A stretch of 64,000 nt of DNA from Comamonas denitrificans (GCF_017368815.1 NZ_JAFNME010000010.1:25033-89032); one strand, 5' to 3'; positions 36,855-47,394 are shown, counted from the stretch's first letter. The notes: generated from the sequence alone by a model not told the origin. Made by a program: numbers and translations.

Positions 36855-37086
36855 GGACGGCTTCTAGTTATGCTGAGGCAGCGAAACAGTTAATTCTAGA
36901 GGGAATAGACTGTTGCTGGAGGGCCACACATTTTTAAGAATGTTTAAGCGCTGGGCATTTACCGCCAGCTGGCATCTGTATTTTTAGGCATCGTGTGGCA
37001 CAATTCCAAACAGCGCTCGCTAGTGGTGGTCATTGGCGACGTTTACGAATTTCGCGAATAGCGGCTTTATCCCAAAGAGGAGAATC

Positions 37087-37689
37087 ATGAAGAAACTCAA
37101 CAAAGTGGCGATTTTGTTTGCTGGTGCAGCCCTGGCTACGGCCGCTGGCGCTCAGTCCATCGATAACTGGAAAAACGGCACCAACGAACTGGTCTGGAAA
37201 AACGGTACCAATGAATTGTGCTGGCGCGATGCCAACTGGACACCTGCTACAGCCGCTCCTGGCTGCGATGGTGCACTGCAAGTTGCCGCTGCCCCAGCAG
37301 CTGCACCTGCTGCTGCCGCTGCGCCTGTCGCTGCTGCTTCCAAAGTGACTTTTGCTGCTGATGCGTTCTTTGACTTTGACAAGGCTGTTCTCAAGCCCGC
37401 AGGCAAAGCCAAGCTGGACGAAGTGGCCAACAAAATTGGTGGCATCAACCTGGAAGTGATCATTGCTGTGGGGCACACTGACTCGGTTGGCTCGGATGCT
37501 TACAACCAAAAACTGTCTGTGCGTCGCGCTGAAGCTGTGAAAGCCTACTTGGTGAACAAAGGCGTTGATAAAGCACGCGTGTACACCGAAGGCAAGGGAG
37601 AATCCCAGCCTGTGGCCGACAACAAGACCAAAGAAGGTCGTGCAAAAAATCGTCGCGTAGAAATCGAAGTGGTTGGCACTGCCAAGTAA
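37087..37689 (+). CDS. ompA: OmpA-family outer membrane protein
   Basis: The start MKKLNKVAILFAGAALATAA gives 200 residues with a cleavable signal ending AGA-QS. A short N-terminal region holds a duplicated WKNGTNEL motif, then an alanine/proline linker and a C-terminal OmpA peptidoglycan-binding domain from about residue 90 (FFDFDKAVLKP, GHTDSVGSDAYNQKLSVRRA, NRRVEIEV). There is no room for an eight-strand barrel, so it is a short beta-proteobacterial OmpA-like protein. A GAGGAGA site precedes the ATG and a terminator follows. Confidence 0.9.
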   Translation: MKKLNKVAILFAGAALATAAGAQSIDNWKNGTNELVWKNGTNELCWRDANWTPATAAPGCDGALQVAAAPAAAPAAAAAPVAAASKVTFAADAFFDFDKAVLKPAGKAKLDEVANKIGGINLEVIIAVGHTDSVGSDAYNQKLSVRRAEAVKAYLVNKGVDKARVYTEGKGESQPVADNKTKEGRAKNRRVEIEVVGTAK

Positions 37690-37708
37690 TAACCCCTATG
37701 ATTCGCTA

Positions 37709-37738
37709 AAAAAGCCCCGGTAACGGGGCTTTTTTTTA
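37709..37738 (+). terminator. Rho-independent terminator (ompA)
   Basis: AAGCCCCG and CGGGGCTT (37712-37719 with 37724-37731) form a perfect 8-bp hairpin with a GTAA loop, followed by a run of T. A-residues before the stem allow use in both directions. Confidence 0.9.
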
Positions 37739-37768
37739 TCATCTTTAAGCTGTTTTTTTAGTCCTGCC

Positions 37769-38485
37769 ATGACTGCACCTATGAATGTTGATCCCGCTGA
37801 ATTAGAGAAATTTTCTGCCTTAGCCCATCACTGGTGGGATCCAGAAAGTGAATTTAAACCACTGCACCAAATGAATCCTTTGCGCTTAGGGTGGATTGAT
37901 CAAATTGCAGGGCTGAAGGATAAAAAAATAGTGGATATTGGCTGCGGCGGCGGTATTTTGGCCGATGCCATGGCACGTAGCGGTGCAGCAGAAGTGCTGG
38001 GCGTTGATCTGGCCAAAAAATCCTTGCAAGTAGCACAACTGCATGCACTAGAAGCAGGTACCCCGCACATTGCGTATCGCGAGATTTCTGCAGAGGCTTT
38101 GGCTGCCGAGCAACCTGCCGCTTTTGACATTGTGACCTGCATGGAAATGTTGGAGCACGTACCTGATCCAGCATCCGTGGTTCATGCCTGCGCCAATTTG
38201 GTCAAGCCGGGAGGCTGGGTATTTTTCTCAACATTAAATAGAAATTTGAAATCATTTGGCTTAGCCATTGTGGCCGCAGAATATATTTTAAAAATGCTTC
38301 CTACAGGCACCCATGAATATCAGAAATTTTTACGACCTAGCGAACTGACGCGATTTTGTCGAGAGGCTGGTTTGGACGTTAAAGCCAGCTCTGGCTTGCA
38401 GTACAACCCTTTGACAGGTCGTTATTGGTTAAGCCAAGACTGCAGCGTTAATTATTTATTGGCAGCACAGCGCCCCGTCGTATGA
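37769..38485 (+). CDS. ubiG: Ubiquinone biosynthesis O-methyltransferase
   Basis: A 238-residue SAM methyltransferase with the HHWWDPESEFKPLHQMNPLR opening typical of UbiG and the motif IVDIGCGGGILADAMARSGA near residue 55. It catalyses both O-methylations in ubiquinone synthesis. It overlaps gph by 4 bp (ATGA), as ubiG and gph commonly pair in this group. Confidence 0.95.
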   Translation: MTAPMNVDPAELEKFSALAHHWWDPESEFKPLHQMNPLRLGWIDQIAGLKDKKIVDIGCGGGILADAMARSGAAEVLGVDLAKKSLQVAQLHALEAGTPHIAYREISAEALAAEQPAAFDIVTCMEMLEHVPDPASVVHACANLVKPGGWVFFSTLNRNLKSFGLAIVAAEYILKMLPTGTHEYQKFLRPSELTRFCREAGLDVKASSGLQYNPLTGRYWLSQDCSVNYLLAAQRPVV

Positions 38486-39153
38486 GTCGTTGGAGAAATA
38501 TTCAAGCCGTCCTGTTCGATTTGGACGGTACCTTGCTCGATAGTGCCCCAGACTTAGCAGCGGCAGCAAATGCGTTGCGCATTCAGCGACAGCTGCTCCC
38601 ACTTCCCTTGGCTCACTACCGGCCCTTTGTAGGCACCGGGGCACGTGGCATGCTTCGCTTAGCCTTGGGTATCCAGGAAACCGATCCTGAGTTTTGTGAT
38701 TTAAAGGAAGCATTTTTTCAAGCGTATGAAGCTTGCATGGGCGCACATTCCAGAATTTTTCCTGGGGTGCCAGAAGTGTTGCAAGGCGTGGAGAAAAACT
38801 GCCAATCTTGGGGAATTGTCACCAACAAGATAGAACGTTTTACCAAGCCTATCGTGCAAGCAGATGAATTACTGTCTAAAAACCAAGTTCTAGTGTGTGG
38901 CGATACCACGGCTTTTAGCAAGCCACACCCAGCCCCATTGTTGGCGGCGGCCAGCACTTTGCGAGTTGATCCTGGCGCTTGCATTTATGTAGGTGATGAT
39001 GAGCGCGATATCCAAGCAGCAAAAGCGGCTGGAATGAGGGCCATCGCTGCAAGCTATGGTTATTTGGGCGATGCGCATGATGTCCGTTGCTGGCAGCCTG
39101 ATGCGATCATTGATTCACCTCAAGGGCTACTCAATTTACTGGATTTCCATTAG
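38482..39153 (+). CDS. gph: Phosphoglycolate phosphatase (HAD family)
   Basis: A 223-residue HAD hydrolase with the nucleophile motif DLDGTLLDS (aspartates at residues 13 and 15), a TNK motif and the C-terminal YVGDDERDIQAAKAAGM. It dephosphorylates 2-phosphoglycolate formed during DNA repair. It is translationally coupled to ubiG. Confidence 0.92.
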   Translation: MSRWRNIQAVLFDLDGTLLDSAPDLAAAANALRIQRQLLPLPLAHYRPFVGTGARGMLRLALGIQETDPEFCDLKEAFFQAYEACMGAHSRIFPGVPEVLQGVEKNCQSWGIVTNKIERFTKPIVQADELLSKNQVLVCGDTTAFSKPHPAPLLAAASTLRVDPGACIYVGDDERDIQAAKAAGMRAIAASYGYLGDAHDVRCWQPDAIIDSPQGLLNLLDFH

Positions 39154-39166
39154 AATAGCCGTCTAA

Positions 39167-39544
39167 GGGGCTGCCCTGGTTTCGACGTGGGTTCGGGATC
39201 GGTACGGTGCATGTCGAGCTTGAGTGACGCTCGTAAATCTCCATTCACAAAAGTAACTGCAAACGACGAACGTTTCGCACTCGCCGCTTAAATCCGGTGA
39301 GCCTTGCAACAGCACGCTGATGGGCTGGGCAAGGGGGTAGCAATACCTCCAGGCTGCAAGGGAATTCACATCAGCTGGCTTGGTACCGGGCACCTTGGTA
39401 TTGAGCAAGATTTAAGGGTGCTGGCCTTGCCTGCAGCGTGTGTCTGCGCGGCTTGCAAGGTGAGACTCAAATCAGAACACTAAACATGTAGATCTGGCCG
39501 ACGAAGGCTTGCGGACGCGGGTTCAATTCCCGCCAGCTCCACCA
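39167..39544 (+). ncRNA. ssrA: tmRNA
   Basis: The RNA begins GGGGCTGCCCTGGTTTCGAC and ends with a tRNA-like T-arm GGTTCAATTCC and CAGCTCCACCA, with acceptor pairing GGGGCTG/CAGCTCC. The tag frame near 39260-39292 encodes ANDERFALAA, the usual beta-proteobacterial tag. It rescues stalled ribosomes. The 3' end of ssrA is a common insertion site, and a decayed island follows. Confidence 0.97.
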
Positions 39545-39547
39545 AAT

Positions 39548-39580
39548 TGAAGGGCTCGGATAATCTCCGGGCCCTTTTTC
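39548..39580 (+). terminator. Rho-independent terminator (ssrA)
   Basis: AGGGCTCGGA (39551-39560) pairs with TCCGGGCCCT (39566-39575) with one wobble and is followed by a T-run. Confidence 0.85.
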
Positions 39581-39852
39581 TTGCCTGAAATCCCCGCGCC
39601 ATGCGGGGTCCCGGCCATCCGTGCTGCGGGTGGCCATCAGCCGAAACGCCCGAAATCGGCCACTTTCTCCACCAGACCCGTCTCTATTCTCCGTTTGGCC
39701 TGCAGGTAGGCGCAGTTCTTTCTATTACAAAATCAACAACTTACGCGCGGTGATTCATCGTCAACCAAGGCGACCGGTCACCAGTGCAACTAGACAGTGT
39801 GCGTCATTTGTACTAACATTGCGGCAATTGATCTAACAAAAGAGGTGCTGCC
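39581..39852 (+). promoter_or_regulatory. Intergenic region and likely operator of the toxin-antitoxin pair
   Basis: No gene is visible here. Close to the antitoxin start are two 11-bp direct repeats 20 bp apart, TTGTACTAACA (39808-39818) and TTGATCTAACA (39828-39838), which would suit binding by the ribbon-helix-helix antitoxin. An AGAGGTG ribosome site follows. Confidence 0.5.
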
Positions 39853-40146
39853 ATGACTGCCGTCGCATCGTCGCCTTCCGCCCGCTCGGCCCGACTTGGG
39901 CTGCGCGCCACCCCCGAACAGGAGGTGGTGCTGCGCCGTGCCGCCGAGGTGGCCCACAAGTCGCTGACCGACTTCATCCTCGACAGCGCGTGCCTGGCCG
40001 CCGAGCAAACCCTGCTGGACCAACGATTGTTCATGGTCTCGGGTAGCCAGTACCAGGCCCTGATGGATCTGCTGGATCGCCCCGAACAGGCCAACGAGGG
40101 TTTGCGCGACCTATTTGCCCGTAAGGCGCCCTGGGACACGAAGTGA
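39853..40146 (+). CDS. tacA: DUF1778 antitoxin (TacA-like)
   Basis: A 97-residue protein. The N-terminal half (SARLGLRATPEQEVVLRRAA, then HKSLTDFILDSACLAAE) is the DUF1778 ribbon-helix-helix pattern. The C-terminal half (FMVSGSQYQALMDLLDRPEQ) is the part that wraps the acetyltransferase toxin in this family. It overlaps the toxin gene by 4 bp and probably represses its own promoter. Confidence 0.9.
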   Translation: MTAVASSPSARSARLGLRATPEQEVVLRRAAEVAHKSLTDFILDSACLAAEQTLLDQRLFMVSGSQYQALMDLLDRPEQANEGLRDLFARKAPWDTK

Positions 40147-40643
40147 CGTTGCGCGCACCGGAGCCGCTGGCCGCGCAGCATCGGCTGGAAGGTTTTGATT
40201 GCGGCAAGCCCGCGTTGAATGACTGGCTGTTGCGCCACGCCCGCCAGGCGCAGGGCAGCGGCTCGGCCAAGACCTTTGTCGTTGCCGAGGACGATGGCCG
40301 CGTGGCGGGCTACTTCAGTCTGACCGTGGGACAAGTCGACACGCTGGAAGCGCCAGAGCGCATCCGCAAGGGGATGGGGCAGTACCCATTGCCAGTTGTG
40401 ATTCTGGCGCGGCTCGCTGTCTCGGTAGCGGATCAGGGGCGAGGCATCGGCTTCGGTTTGCTGCAGGATGCGATTCGCCGCACGATGCTGATTGCCGAGC
40501 AGGCCGGCATCCGCGCCATGCTGACCCATCCCCTCGATGAAGAAGCGGCGAGGTTCTACACCCGGTTCGGGTTCATCGCGTCACCGCTGCGCGATCAGCA
40601 ATTGCTACTGCTCTTGAAGGACGCCCGTCGCTGGGTCCGCTGA
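40143..40643 (+). CDS. tacT: GNAT toxin (TacT-like acetyltransferase)
   Basis: A 166-residue GNAT protein beginning at GTG 40143. The acetyl-CoA site is seen in LARLAVSVADQGRGIGFGLL, and a FYTRFGFIASP motif with the usual tyrosine is near the C-terminus. TacT toxins acetylate the amino group of charged tRNAs and stop translation. The overlap with the DUF1778 gene and the matching sizes make a functional pair likely; the pair is intact although the surrounding island is decayed. Confidence 0.9.
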   Translation: MTLRAPEPLAAQHRLEGFDCGKPALNDWLLRHARQAQGSGSAKTFVVAEDDGRVAGYFSLTVGQVDTLEAPERIRKGMGQYPLPVVILARLAVSVADQGRGIGFGLLQDAIRRTMLIAEQAGIRAMLTHPLDEEAARFYTRFGFIASPLRDQQLLLLLKDARRWVR

Positions 40644-40646
40644 ACT

Positions 40647-40874
40647 ATGACCATCGAATCACTGCCCACTTTCACCAAGCCAGCCCGCCAGCGCTGGGAG
40701 TCCATCCCTGCCGACATCCGCCAGCGACTGCTGTCCAACGTCTGGTGTGGCCAGTGCCGTCACGAAACCACGATCACCAATTTCAGCGGCACCATCAAGG
40801 GTGGCGACTTGCTGCTGGTGGGCAAGTGCGCCGAATGCCACGGTGATGTGGCACGGGTGATCGAGGGTTCGTAA
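40647..40874 (+). CDS. Small zinc-ribbon protein (75 aa)
   Basis: The product MTIESLPTFTKPARQRWESI contains CGQC and CAEC pairs about 27 residues apart, a zinc ribbon. It follows the toxin gene by 3 bp. Similar short proteins often accompany mobile DNA; function unknown. Confidence 0.65.
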   Translation: MTIESLPTFTKPARQRWESIPADIRQRLLSNVWCGQCRHETTITNFSGTIKGGDLLLVGKCAECHGDVARVIEGS

Positions 40875-40879
40875 CCCGG

Positions 40880-41332
40880 TCAGGCATCAAACCCCGCCAC
40901 CACCGCCCGCTGTGCCACCCAGTCGGTCGGCAGCGGATTGCGCTGGAACCACAGCAGGCTCATGCACCGGGGCTGTTGGCCAGCCAAGATGGCCTGGATG
41001 ATGGCAGGCTGAAGCAGTGTCAGCCGCAGCAGTTCGTTGACCGTCTAGTGGTGCAGGCCTTCGCGCTGGGCGATGTCGCTGCCACTGCCCACCACGCCGT
41101 CGTCGAGCAGTTGCTGCCAGTAGAAAGCCCGCGTCAGTGCCACCAGCAGGGGCTGGTCGATTTGGGTGACCACTTTGCCCGGCGCGTCGAGCTGGCCGTC
41201 CGGCCGCACCACCACCTTGCTGCCGCCTCGCTTCCTGATCTTCAGCGGGATGAAGGTGGACAGTTTCACCTGCCCGCCATCCCGGCGTTCGCGGGCGATG
41301 GCTGCGCCCAGTGGCTGCACTTTGGGTTTCAT
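40880..41332 (-). pseudogene. Recombinase-associated protein, broken by an in-frame amber codon
   Basis: The frame starts MKPKVQPLGAAIARERRDGG and overlaps the recombinase remnant by 4 bp. TAG at 41047-41045 interrupts it after DIAQREGLHH. The same frame then continues for more than 50 codons (TVNELLRLTLLQPAIIQAIL to WVAQRAVVAGFDA) and ends at TGA 40880. The continuation looks like the true C-terminus, with a helix-turn-helix pattern across the break. A single base change explains the stop. Confidence 0.75.
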
Positions 41333-41983
41333 ACGGTTTCCTCCATCTCCTGCAATTCCGCACCGATGGTGCCGGGCAGCAACTCTCCAGCCAGTTCCTG
41401 CCAGCCCTGATCGCGCCAGATGATTTCCAACCCGCTGTCGGCAATCACCACGCGATCGATCAGCAATTGCGCCAGTCGGCACTGCTCCGCTGGAAACAGC
41501 TCCTGCCACAGACTGGCAAGATTCCGCATCGGCAACACGATCTGCGGTTCGGTGAGGTCAGGCCGGATGTGCTGCATTCGGTCCCACACCGATTGCACGA
41601 TGTGCGTGGTCGACAGCACCGCCACGATTTGCTCGGTCACCAGTTCTTCAACTGGCACCGCAGGCAACGGCCCGTGCTGACTGGCCCATGCGCCAAAGCG
41701 CCGGTGTTTGATCGGGCTGTAGTAGCGGTAGGTCTTACCTTTCTTCTTGGTGTAGCTGGGTACCAGCCGTTCGCCATCAGACGTGAACAGCAGGCCTCGC
41801 AGCAGCACCGGTTCGCTCTGGCGGTCGTTGGTTTCGCGCCGCCGTTCGATGCCATCGGTGGCGATCAATGCGTGCGCGGCGTCCCACTGCGCCTGGCTGA
41901 TGATGGCCTGGTGCTGGCCAGGGAAGCTTTGCCCTTTGTGGACGATCTCGCCCAGGTACATCCGGTTGTGCAGCATCTTGTAG
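41329..41983 (-). pseudogene. Large serine recombinase, C-terminal fragment
   Basis: The frame begins abruptly as GHYKMLHNRMYLGEIVHKGQ and contains a recombinase core region (QAQWDAAHALI) and a zinc beta-ribbon-like part (LLRGLLFTSDGERLVPSYTK, RYYSP). The catalytic serine domain is missing. The break at about 41984 coincides with the left end of an IS3-family fragment. Confidence 0.8.
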
Positions 41984-42158
41984 TGACCTGCCCCCTCACA
42001 GCCGTACCAGCCGAATGGAAGTGAGGTCCGTCAACCTGGAGAATGACGGATATGAAGAAGAGTCGATTCACGGAGCAGCAGATCATTGGGTTCTTGAAGC
42101 AGGCCGAGTCAGGCCTGCCAGTCAGGGATTTCTGCCGCCAAGGCGGGTTCAGCGAGCC
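41984..42158 (+). mobile_element. IS3-family insertion sequence, 5' end remnant
   Basis: The fragment starts TGACCTGCCCCCT and holds the beginning of an OrfA (MKKSRFTEQQIIGFLKQAES from 42052, then VRDFCRQGGFSEP). It stops after about 36 codons where hsdS-like DNA begins. The same 13 bases TGACCTGCCCCCT recur at 42159-42171 at the junction. Confidence 0.75.
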
Positions 42159-43168
42159 TGACCTGCCCCCTCGCCGAACAATCCCGCATCGTCACCCGCG
42201 TCGAAGAACTCATGCGCCTGTGCGATGCACTGGAGGCCAAGGGCCAGCTGGAGGCCACGCAGCACGCCCAACTGCTCAGCACCCTGCTGGGCACGCTGAC
42301 TGCCAGCGCCACGCCCGAAGAACTGGCCGATAACTGGCAGCGCGTGGCCCAGCACTTTGACCTGCTGCTGGACCGCCCCCAGGCCATCGACGCGCTGGAG
42401 CAAACCCTGCTGCAACTCGCAGTGCGCGGCCTGCTGGTGCCGCAAGACCCAGCCGATGAACCCGCCAGCGTGCTGCTGCAAAAGATTCGGGCGCAGAAAG
42501 ACCGGCTGATTGCCGAGGGCAAGATTAAAAAAGACAAGCCGCTGGCGGCGATTGCGGACGAGGAAAAACCGTTTGCGTTGCCGGTGGGGTGGGAGTGGCA
42601 ATCGTTGGCAGAGATTGGTACCTGGGCAATCGGTTCAGGGTTCCCTCACGAGGCTCAAGGACGTGAAGGGCTGCCGATCTTATTCGCCAAAGTAAGCGAC
42701 ATGAACTTGCCTGGGAATGAGCTGGAGATTGTCAGAACCAATCACACGATTGATGACAAAACGGTAGAAAGACTGCGTATCAACGTCCACCAGTCAGGCA
42801 CAGTCATATTCCCCAAAATTGGCGGCGCTATTGCTACAAATAAGCGACGCATCCTAGTTCGACCCACAGCCATCGATAACAACTGTTTGGGTATCACACC
42901 GTCGGCGGCGATGAGCACTAGCTATTTGTTCCTGCTTTTGTCTTCAATCGATTTCACGGTTTATCAAGCTGGTACGTCTGTGCCAGCCCTGAGCCAGGGA
43001 ACTCTCGGTCAAATTCCAGTTGGGTTGCCCCCCCTCGCCGAACAATCCCGCATCGTTACCCGCGTCACGCAATTGCGCAGCCTGTGCTTTGAGCTGCGCC
43101 AGCGCCTGGCCGAGCGCGAGGCAGTGCAGGCGCGCCTGGCGGAGGCGCTGGTGCAGCAAGTGGCCTAA
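42159..43168 (+). pseudogene. hsdS: Type I restriction specificity subunit, 5'-truncated
   Basis: The frame reads LAEQSRIVTRVEELMRLCDA, a helical conserved spacer, a complete second target-recognition domain (from about WEWQSLAEIGTWAIGSGFPH) and the C-terminal repeat PPLAEQSRIVTRVTQLRSLC. The first target-recognition domain and the normal start are gone. Relative to the intact C-terminal copy, the junction has two fewer C residues in the CCC run. No hsdM or hsdR is in the window, so it is non-functional here. Confidence 0.85.
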
Positions 43169-43225
43169 GAACGTGTTCACGATCTCCTCATGGGTGTGCG
43201 GGCGCGGAAATCATGAACACGTTCT
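43166..43225 (+). repeat. Stop-codon-associated dispersed repeat, copy 2, palindromic
   Basis: TAAGAACGTGTTCACGATCT starts at the hsdS stop codon, continues CCTCATGGGTGTGC, and is followed by an inverted arm TCATGAACACGTTCT (43211-43225). Confidence 0.8.
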
Positions 43226-43267
43226 AAGCCACAGCACACCGCACCGGGCTTATGCCAAGCCCTGTCT

Positions 43268-43921
43268 TTACGCCCTGCCCCGCGTGCGCCGCGACCGGAT
43301 GCGCCACCCCTGCAGCGCAGCCACGATGGCGGCGTACACCGCCACCTCGGCCCATTGGTTTTTGCCCAGGCGCATCCAGTAAAAGTGCAGCAGTGCCAGC
43401 CACGCTGCGGCGTGGATGCTGTGGTGCAAGCGTTGCCATTGTTGTGCCCCCAGCAGTTGCAAAGCACGCTTTGGGGAGGTCAAGGCCAGCGCCAGCAGCA
43501 GCAGCACGGCCAGCGCACCCACCAGGATGAAGGGGCGTTGCAGCACATCATCCAGGGCCAGCGCCCATTGCCAGCCCATGTCCAGCCACAGGTAGCACAG
43601 GGCATGGATGGCTGCATAGAAAAACGCAAACAGGCCGATCAGGCGGCGCATGCGTGCCAGGGCGGGCAGGCCCAGCGCTTGGCGCAACGGTGTGATGGCC
43701 AAGGCCAGGCACAGGCCGCGCAAGGCCCAGTCGCCGGTGCTGCGCAGCAAAGCTTCGGCGGGGTTGGCCCCTAGTTGCTGGGTGAACAGGGCCACCACCA
43801 GCCAGGCCAGTGGGGCCAGGCACAGGCACCACACCACGGGTTTGGCAGCGCGGTGCAGCAGCAGGGGGTGTACCAGGGGGTGCAGGAAGCTTGGGGGGCG
43901 GGTCGGGATGGGATGGGCCAT
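43268..43921 (-). CDS. msrQ: Heme-binding membrane subunit MsrQ
   Basis: A 217-residue membrane protein with about six hydrophobic segments and conserved histidines in FFYAAIHALCYLWLD and RLHHSIHAAAWLALLHFYWM for heme. It passes electrons from the quinone pool or flavins to MsrP. It lies just after msrP on the same strand. Confidence 0.92.
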   Translation of the reverse strand: MAHPIPTRPPSFLHPLVHPLLLHRAAKPVVWCLCLAPLAWLVVALFTQQLGANPAEALLRSTGDWALRGLCLALAITPLRQALGLPALARMRRLIGLFAFFYAAIHALCYLWLDMGWQWALALDDVLQRPFILVGALAVLLLLALALTSPKRALQLLGAQQWQRLHHSIHAAAWLALLHFYWMRLGKNQWAEVAVYAAIVAALQGWRIRSRRTRGRA

Positions 43922-43939
43922 GCGATACCTGGGTGGCTT

Positions 43940-43956
43940 AGATCGTGAACACGTTC

Positions 43957-43959
<3 letters not shown>
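43940..43959 (-). repeat. Stop-codon-associated dispersed repeat, copy 3
   Basis: On the minus strand TAAGAACGTGTTCACGATCT begins at the msrP stop codon (43959-43957). It is identical over 20 bases to the copy at 43166. Confidence 0.8.
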
Positions 43960-44952
<993 letters not shown>

Positions 44953-45025
44953 GAAAACTCCTTCGCCAAGATAGACCAAAGGCTGCCAGTGTGCAGCCTT
45001 TGGTACTGGGCAGAGGGCCAAGTGG

Positions 45026-46840
45026 TTACTTGCCCCAGCTGTCTTTGAGTCCGGTAATTTTATTAAATACGGGCCGATCGGCGCGGTGCTCTTGGCGGTC
45101 AGCGACGAAGTAGCCAAAGCGCTCGAACTGGAATTTGTCGTCCGGCTGGGCGCTGGCCAGGGAGGGCTCGACGTAGGCGGTCACCACTTTGAGGCTGCTT
45201 GGGTTGAGCAGCGCCAGGTAGTCCTTGCCGCCCGCGTCGGGCTGGGCATCGGTGAACAGGCGGTCGTACAGGCGCACTTCGGCCGGCACGGCATCGTGCT
45301 GGGCCACCCAGGTGATGGCGGCTTTGACTTTGACGCTGTCGGCCCCAGGGGTGCCGCTTTTGGTGTCGGGCACCACGGTGGCCAGCACTTTGGTGACCTT
45401 GCCGTCAGCGTCTTTTTCGCAGCCGGTGCATTCGATGACGTAGCCGCCTTTTAAGCGCACCTTGTTGCCGGGGAACAGGCGCTTGTAGCCTTTGGGCGGG
45501 GTTTCTTCAAAGTCTTCGCGCTCAATCCAGACGTGGCGGCCCAGGCCAAAGTGGCGCTGGGGCACGTCGGCATCGTCCTTGCCGTGGGGCAGGGCGGGCA
45601 GTTGGCAGGCTTCGGTGTGCGCGCTGCTGCCAAACACCTCGGCCCAGTTGGTTAGCTCTAGGGCCAGGGGGTCGAGCACCACCATGGCGCGGTGGGCCTG
45701 GTGCTCCAGGTCTTCGCGCAGGCACAGCTCCAGCAGGCTGTAGTCGATCCAGGCGTAGTCTTTGGTCACGCCAATGCGTTCGCAAAAATCGCGGATGGCC
45801 GCGGGCGTGTACCCCCGGCGGCGCAGGCCGACGATGGTGGGCATGCGCGGGTCGTCCCAGCCGCTGACGGTGCCGCTATCGACCAGGTGCTTTAGCTTGC
45901 GCTTGCTGGTGACGACGTAGGTTAGGTTCAGGCGCGAGAACTCGTACTGGCGCGGCTGGGGCGTGGCAATCAGGCCACCGGCGCGCAGGTGATCGAGCAG
46001 CCAGTCGTAGAAGGGGCGCTGGTCTTCGAACTCCAGCGTGCAGATGCTGTGGGTGATGTGCTCCAGCGCGTCCTCAATGGGGTGGGCGAAGGTGTACATG
46101 GGGTAGATGCACCAGGCATCGCCCGTGGTGTGGTGCGTGGCGCGGCGGATGCGGTAGATGGCCGGGTCGCGCAGGTTGATGTTGGGCGCGGCCATGTCGA
46201 TCTTGGCGCGCAGCACGGCGGCACCGTCGGCCAGCAGGCCGTTTTTCATATCGGCAAAGCGCTGCAGGTTCTCGGCCACGCTGCGGTTGCGGTAGGGGCT
46301 GTCTTTGCCGGGGGTGGTGAAGTCGCCCCGGTTGGCGCGCATGTCTTCGGCCGATTGCTCATCGACATAGGCCAGGCCCTGCTCAATCAGGTACACGGCT
46401 GCGCGGTGCATGAAGTCAAAGTAGTTGCTGGCGTAGTACAGGTGGCTGTGGCCCTGCGCGTCTTGCCAGTCAAAGCCGAGCCAGCGCACGGCATCTTTGA
46501 TGCTTTCGACGTATTCCTGTTCTTCTTTTTCGGGGTTGGTGTCGTCAAAGCGCAGGTGGCAAATGCCGTTGTAATCGCGGGCCAGACCAAAGTTCAGGCA
46601 AATGCTTTTGGCGTGGCCCACGTGCAGGTAGCCGTTGGGCTCGGGCGGAAAGCGCGTGCGGATTTTGGCCGCATCCACGGGGCCAGCGGCATGGTGGGCG
46701 GCATCGCCAGGGCCGCCGCCCCAGTGGCGACCCGCGTGGGTGCCTTCGGTCAAGTGGTTTTCGATGATTTGGCGCAGGAAGTTGGTCGGCTTGGCCGCCA
46801 CGTCCGAAGCAGAAGAGGGGTTGGAGGTATTGGTGCTCAT
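45026..46840 (-). CDS. glnS: Glutaminyl-tRNA synthetase
   Basis: A 604-residue class I synthetase. The HIGH motif appears as HVGH at residues 73-76 in [15 protein letters not shown], the KMSKS equivalent is VVTSKRKL near residue 311, and the C-terminal anticodon-binding barrels follow. The first 50 residues form a glycine- and histidine-rich extension. It charges tRNA-Gln. Confidence 0.96.
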   Translation of the reverse strand: MSTNTSNPSSASDVAAKPTNFLRQIIENHLTEGTHAGRHWGGGPGDAAHHAAGPVDAAKIRTRFPPEPNGYLHVGHAKSICLNFGLARDYNGICHLRFDDTNPEKEEQEYVESIKDAVRWLGFDWQDAQGHSHLYYASNYFDFMHRAAVYLIEQGLAYVDEQSAEDMRANRGDFTTPGKDSPYRNRSVAENLQRFADMKNGLLADGAAVLRAKIDMAAPNINLRDPAIYRIRRATHHTTGDAWCIYPMYTFAHPIEDALEHITHSICTLEFEDQRPFYDWLLDHLRAGGLIATPQPRQYEFSRLNLTYVVTSKRKLKHLVDSGTVSGWDDPRMPTIVGLRRRGYTPAAIRDFCERIGVTKDYAWIDYSLLELCLREDLEHQAHRAMVVLDPLALELTNWAEVFGSSAHTEACQLPALPHGKDDADVPQRHFGLGRHVWIEREDFEETPPKGYKRLFPGNKVRLKGGYVIECTGCEKDADGKVTKVLATVVPDTKSGTPGADSVKVKAAITWVAQHDAVPAEVRLYDRLFTDAQPDAGGKDYLALLNPSSLKVVTAYVEPSLASAQPDDKFQFERFGYFVADRQEHRADRPVFNKITGLKDSWGK

Positions 46841-46938
46841 ATGGCGGCCGATTGTAGGGCGGCTGCAGGTGGCACCGGGCACACCCCCGGGATAGAGGCT
46901 GGATAATCAGCAGCTTTTGCCACCAGAAAGAAGCAACG

Positions 46939-47394
46939 ATGACGACGATGCGCAAGACGGTTTTTGTGCTCAATGGCCCCAATCTCAACCTGCTGGGCAC
47001 GCGTGAGCCGCAGGTCTATGGGGCGCACACCTTGGCCGATGTGGAGCAGCTGTGCCAAGTGGCCTGCACGCGCCACGGCTTGGCGTTGCGCTTTCACCAA
47101 AGCAACCATGAGGGGCAGTTGCTGGACTGGATTCACGAAGCTGGTCGCCTGCACGCCCAGGGCGCACTGGCCGGGGTGATTTTGAACGCCGGTGCCTATA
47201 CGCACACCAGCATTGCGCTGATGGATGCCATCAAGGGCACAGGCGTGGCGCTGCTGGAGCTGCACATTAGCAACGTGTTTGCCCGCGAGGCATTTCGCCA
47301 CCACTCCTACCTCTCGCCCGTGGCGCGGGCGGTGGTTTGCGGCTTGGGGGTGCAGGGCTATGCCCTGGCGGTGGAGGCCGTGGCGCAGTGGTAG
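46939..47394 (+). CDS. aroQ: 3-dehydroquinate dehydratase, type II
   Basis: A 151-residue enzyme with NGPNLNLLGTREPQVYG (catalytic tyrosine at residue 27), QSNHEGQLLDWIHEA, LNAGAYTHTSIAL and ELHISNVFAREAFRHHSY. It dehydrates dehydroquinate in the shikimate pathway. It overlaps the following hydrolase gene by 7 bp. Confidence 0.95.
   Translation: MTTMRKTVFVLNGPNLNLLGTREPQVYGAHTLADVEQLCQVACTRHGLALRFHQSNHEGQLLDWIHEAGRLHAQGALAGVILNAGAYTHTSIALMDAIKGTGVALLELHISNVFAREAFRHHSYLSPVARAVVCGLGVQGYALAVEAVAQW

Noticed and set aside
42043..42333. Functional OrfA transposase
   Set aside because: The frame leaves IS-like sequence after about 36 codons and continues in the wrong frame of hsdS.
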